NCBI RefSeq assembly: GCF_002878395.1
Contig: NC_061111.1
Location: 29,876,545-29,940,544 of the forward strand
Direction of reading: 5' to 3'
Length of the DNA: 64,000 nt
DNA from: Capsicum annuum
Taxonomy: Eukaryota > Streptophyta > Magnoliopsida > Solanales > Solanaceae
Shown here: positions 60,800 to 64,000 of the stretch, one piece after another
How positions within the stretch are numbered: the stretch's first letter is position 1
Layout of the letters: every line of letters begins with the position of its first letter
The notes under the pieces: generated by a model
Databases searched by the model: none
What the model saw: the letters and a program-made list of their open reading frames with translations, nothing else
What the model was told of the DNA's origin: nothing
Position numbers and translations under genes: made by a program

Positions 60800-62102
60800 G
60801 GTGGAAAACTTACCGTGGTATGCAGATTTTGCCAACTACGTGGTGACCGAAGTGATTCCTAAGCATCTCTCCTTTCATCAAAAGAAAAAGTTCATACATG
60901 ATGTGAAACATTACTTCTGGGATAAGCCTTATCTTTTTTGAAGATGTGTTGATGGTATTATTAGGCGGTGCATCCCAGATGTAGAGGTGCCTAGCATACT
61001 GGAAGCAAGCCATGCTTCCCAAGTTTGAGGTCACCATGCAGGTGAATGGACGACCAAGAAAGTACTGCAGAGTGGCTACTATTGGCCTTCATCATTGAAG
61101 GATGCCTATGATTTTGTAAGAAGATGTGATCAGTGTCAGCGGCAAGGTTCTATCTCAAAGCACCATGAGATGCCCATATCCAAAATGCTTAAAGTAGAGT
61201 TATTCGATGTCTGGGGTATTGATTTCATTGGCCCATTTGTGAGCTCATTTGGGATGAAATATATCTTAGTTGCTGTGGATTATGTATCCAAATGGGTCGA
61301 AGCAGTCGCGCTAGCTGATAATGAAGGTAAGAGTGTTGTGGCATTCTTAAAGAGAAATATCTTCTCTCATTTTGGAGTACCTCGTACCATCATAAATGAT
61401 GCAGGTTCACATTTCTGCAACAAGCTGTTCAGAGCCGTATTGGCAAAGTATGGGGTTAAGCAATATAAGGTAGCTACACCGTACCACCCACAAACTAGCG
61501 AGCAGGTGGAGGTTTCAAACTAGGAAATCAAGCTGATCCTTGCTAAGATTGTGAATGCCAGTAGGAAAGATTGGTCCAGGAAGCTGGATGATGCCTTATG
61601 GGCATATAGGACCACGTTTAAGACACCAATTGGCATGTCACCATACCAACTGGTTTATGGAAAGGCTTGTCACTTGCCAATTGAGCTAGAACATAAAGCA
61701 ATGTGGGCAATGAAGCAGCTTAACCTGAACTGGGATGATGCTATAAATATGAGATTGGGACAGCTGAACGAGATGGATGAATTCTGTCTAAATGCATATG
61801 AAAGAGCAGATCTTTACAAGGAAAGGATGAAAAAGTACCATGATCGGAGGATTATCCAATGAAACTTTTAGAAAGGCGATTTGGTACTCCTTTTCAACTC
61901 CAGACTGAAGCTGTTTCCAGGTAATTTGAAGTCTAAATCATCTGGTCCATTCAAAATCAGCCAAGTTTACTCATCTGGAGTAGTGGAGTTAGAAAAAAAT
62001 GATGTTAGTGTCTTTAAGGTGAATGGCCAAAGAGTGAATCTATATATCGGTCCAACCGACTTGATAAAATGTATAGCCAGCATATATCTTGATAAAGTCT
62101 GA
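60800..62102 (+). pseudogene. Integrase of the Athila-like element
   Basis: Same frame as RT and RNase H. The zinc-binding part (HHAGEW, then CDQCQRQG) is at 61032-61145. The core has Asp at 61221 ([10 protein letters not shown]), Asp at 61398 (INDAGSHF) and Glu at 61509 (EQVEVSN), in the order of retroviral-type integrases. [34 protein letters not shown] and a C-terminal part (LLFNSRLKLFPGNLKSKSSG) follow. No chromodomain, as expected for Athila. Stops are at 60939, 61026 and 61860 (TGA), and 61521 and 61869 (TAG). The frame ends at 62100-62102 (TGA). Confidence 0.9.
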
Positions 62103-62400
62103 GTAATCGAGATAACTATGTCATGCCGCGACAATAAATCAAGCGCTACATGGGAGGCAACCCATCATTTTTATCATTTTTGTTTTACTAGGAGTTTGTT
62201 TTTGATAAATAAAAATTCAAAAAGAAGAGTCGAGCCACGACCAAAACTAAGGCGCTTGGTAGGAGGCAACCCATCCTTCTAATCATTTTTGTTGTTTTTA
62301 ATTAAGTGTAGGTGCATGAAGTACAAAGGAGGAGATTAGCCCCCAATTTTGATTTGAAAGTGAGCCATGCCAATGGTGGTAAGTCTAGGAATGATGGAGC
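62103..62400 (+). other. Spacer after pol
   Basis: Noncoding. GGGAGGCAACCCAT (62151) and AGGAGGCAACCCAT (62261) form a repeated motif about 110 bases apart, a feature I recall from the post-pol region of Athila-like elements. Confidence 0.6.
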
Positions 62401-62851
62401 ATAGGCGATAGGCTAGGCGCCGCCTATGCCAATATGGGCGATAGGCTAGGCGCCGCCCATGCCATTGCCTATGCTCACTGCCTCACATAGGTGATAGGCT
62501 AGGCGCCGCCTATTCCAACATGGGCGATAGGCTAGGCACCGCCTATGCCAACATGGGCGATAGACTAAGCGCCGCCTATGCCATTGCCTATGCTCACTGC
62601 CTCACATAGGCGATAGGCTAGGCGCCGCCTATGCCAACATGGGCAATAGGCTAGGCGCCGCCTATGCCAACATGAGCGATAGGCTAGGCACCGCCTATGC
62701 CATTGCCTATGCTCACTGCCTCACATAGGTGATAGGCTAGGCGCCGCCTATGCCAACATAGGTGATAGGCTAGGTGCCGCCTATGCCAACATGGTCAATA
62801 GGTTAGGCGCCGCCTACTTATGCTTAGGCGATGCTATAAGCGCCACCTATC
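62401..62851 (+). repeat. CG-rich palindromic tandem array, 33-base monomer, 119-base higher-order unit
   Basis: Eleven monomers start at 62406, 62439, 62492, 62525, 62558, 62611, 62644, 62677, 62730, 62763 and 62796. The spacing is 33, 53, 33, 33, 53, 33, 33, 53, 33, 33. Three monomers plus a 20-base spacer (TGCTCACTGCCTCA inside) give an exact 119-base higher-order period. The spacer occurs at 62463, 62582 and 62701. Each monomer contains ATAGGC, then TAGGCGCCG, then GCCTAT, so it can fold as a hairpin around GGCGCC. A last decayed unit ends at 62851. 119 is not a multiple of three, so it is not coding. Confidence 0.95.
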
Positions 62852-63037
62852 AATGTGAATTTTTCCTACTAACCCATTTGTGAATGGACCAACCCGACCC
62901 ATGGCTCATCCTTTAAATATATCCTCTACCCTTAAACCCCACTAAATTTTTCTTCAACCTAAGTGCCGCCCAACCTCTCCAAGCCCTTCTCTTTTCTCAT
63001 CTAATCCTGTAGGCTCACCTTCCCGATTCATCACCAA
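62852..63037 (+). other. Leader exon before the third ORF
   Basis: A CT-rich leader (AACCTCTCCAAGCCCTTCTC) with TTTAAATATATCC at 62911-62923, which could be a TATA-like box, ending at a GTAAGT splice donor. It might be a second promoter and first exon for the third ORF, or just part of the full-length RNA. Confidence 0.4.
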
Positions 63038-63717
63038 GTAAGTTGTTCTTTCATGTTCCGTAGTTGTTTTAGTGCTACGCTTATAATGGTTAACTAGATT
63101 TTGTAGTAGTGCTTGGTGATAAGAATATGATTAGTTTGTTATGATTTTTTGAAAAATACATCTCATTGAGTGAAAGGATTCTCGTAGGTTATCTTGATTT
63201 TACTCCGGCATGTATTTATTGGTATTCACTGTCGTAATTTTTTTTATTATTAAGGAGTTGAAATATTGAAGTTAAATGCATAATTTTGGGAGTTGTAAGC
63301 TTGACTATGTGAGTGACTCATTCATCGATGCAATGCTCATGGTTAGCCCAAAACATAAGATTGTGTAATTGTTTCCATGATAAGATTCCTATGTGGTAGT
63401 CTTATTCAAAGATTGCATTGCCCCAATGAAATAAAGTTGGAAATGATAGTCAAGATTACAGGACCATTGTGTGTTGCTTCTCTATATCAAACTGAGAAAT
63501 TGTTATGTAAAGTGAAGGGTTGAAAGTGTGATTGAGCTAATAATGTTGTTGGCACATACCATCTAAATATATGTCGATGAAGTCTGAGTAATCGACATCA
63601 CTCACTCAATTAGTTTGTGCAAACAAATTAAGTGTGAGGTGGTGCCATCACTATTTTCTTTTTTGATTATAGTGAATTTTACGACATGAGACTAACATGA
63701 CCATATTATGATCTCAG
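63038..63717 (+). other. Putative intron before the third ORF
   Basis: Consensus donor GTAAGT at 63038-63043, an AT-rich body and acceptor ATCTCAG at 63711-63717, six bases before the ATG at 63723. About 680 bases. Splicing is known as a way Athila-group elements express the ORF after pol. Here it is inferred from motifs only. Confidence 0.5.
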
Positions 63718-63722
63718 GTAAC

Positions 63723-64000
63723 ATGGCTCCAAAAGGACGACAGGGAAAGGAGAAAGCATCCACCTCACAAAAAGGTCAAAAAAGGTCAAGAAAGGACCAG
63801 GCTGATTCTTCCTGTCTTCAAGTGCCTCGACGCACTTTTGGGATCAAGTGGGTTCTGGAGGAGGAAGGGAAGGAATGGTATAGAAACAATAAAGTGAAGA
63901 AATATGTCCATGTGGAGTTGATGCAGAAGGAAAGTTTAACAAAGAACTGCCCTCACATTTTGGCAAAGATTATGGCACTAAATCTTGACTGTATCTTCCG
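63723..64000 (+). CDS. Third ORF (envelope-position, plant-transposon-type) of the Athila-like element, partial
   Basis: Starts MAPKGRQGKEKASTSQKGQK and stays open for 92 codons to the window edge. The N-terminus is very basic (KRSRKDQ), as a nuclear targeting signal could be, followed by FGIKWVLEEEGKEWYRNN and KKYVHVELMQKESLTKNCPH, then LAKIMALNLDCIF. The pattern of a short charged head, a W-rich segment and a conserved ESL…PHI…I stretch recalls the plant-transposon-type domain found after pol in Athila-like elements. Its role is unknown. No signal peptide or membrane segment is seen in the visible part. Unlike gag and pol, it has no stop so far. Confidence 0.55.
   Translation, partial: MAPKGRQGKEKASTSQKGQKRSRKDQADSSCLQVPRRTFGIKWVLEEEGKEWYRNNKVKKYVHVELMQKESLTKNCPHILAKIMALNLDCIF

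Larger units (their letters stand above)
55455..64000 (+). mobile_element. Athila-like Ty3/gypsy element, left 8.5 kb
   Basis: Order: 5' LTR, primer site, gag, protease, RT, RNase H, integrase, a noncoding spacer with a palindromic tandem array, a spliced-looking leader, and a third ORF that continues beyond the window. The 3' LTR lies outside. Athila is supported by the RT box FMDD, the LCNAPATFQRCMM segment, the integrase text [15 protein letters not shown] and a third ORF after pol. In-frame stops in every gene make it a non-functional copy as it stands. Confidence 0.88.

Noticed and set aside
62401..62851. CRISPR-like spacing of repeats and spacers
   Set aside because: Monomers are directly adjacent with a constant spacer inside a plant retrotransposon; no unique spacers.
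55455..64000. Possible endogenous pararetrovirus
   Set aside because: Has an integrase with D, D and E, an LTR and the gag-protease-RT-RNase H-integrase order of Ty3/gypsy; no movement-protein-like text seen.
1..64000. Host genes
   Set aside because: No frame on either strand resembled a cellular protein; all recognisable coding text belongs to retroelements.

Overview
This 64 kb window is plant nuclear heterochromatin built almost wholly from nested, decayed LTR retrotransposons. I found no intact host gene, tRNA or rRNA. The families present (Ty3/gypsy Tekay-like chromoviruses with very long LTRs, Tat/Ogre-like and Athila-like gypsy elements, and a SIRE-like Ty1/copia element with an extra plant-transposon-type ORF), together with the high AT content, point to a dicot. 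Solanaceae is my best guess, from remembered resemblance of these families, and is not proven by the window.

Layout. 291-6715 (+) is a Tekay-like element with two truncated LTRs, a broken gag and a noncoding remainder. It is fused by microhomology to 6711-16006 (-), a second Tekay-like element with gag, protease, RT, RNase H and a cut integrase. The LTR of that second element (11250-16006) holds a 2.4 kb DNA insertion, which in turn contains a probable short Helitron (12402-13760). 16007-47114 is a set of nested elements. A Tat/Ogre-like element (+; gag, tandem repeats, 3' LTR) is split inside its tandem repeats by a SIRE-like copia element (-; 20502-44114, duplicated GACGC). The copia element is split by two large noncoding LTR elements (LARDs): 22006-29645 (TCACT duplicated) lies in its 3' ORF, and 34779-43491 (GAAAC duplicated) lies in its 5' LTR. 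47160-52075 (+) is a Tekay-like LTR-gag-LTR-gag remnant. 52769-53570 is a copia 3' LTR. 53575-55448 (-) is a gypsy gag scrap and a lone Tekay-like LTR. 55455-64000 (+) is an Athila-like element with LTR, gag, protease, RT, RNase H, integrase, a striking 33/119-bp palindromic tandem array, a putative intron and the start of a third ORF that runs off the window.

How it works together: no element here looks able to move on its own. The autonomous-type genes are interrupted mostly by TAG and TGA codons. The two LARDs keep LTRs, and at least one keeps its priming sites, but they carry no genes, so they must have relied on proteins from related Tekay elements. The insertion order can be read directly from the nesting and the target duplications: Tat, then copia, then the two LARDs.
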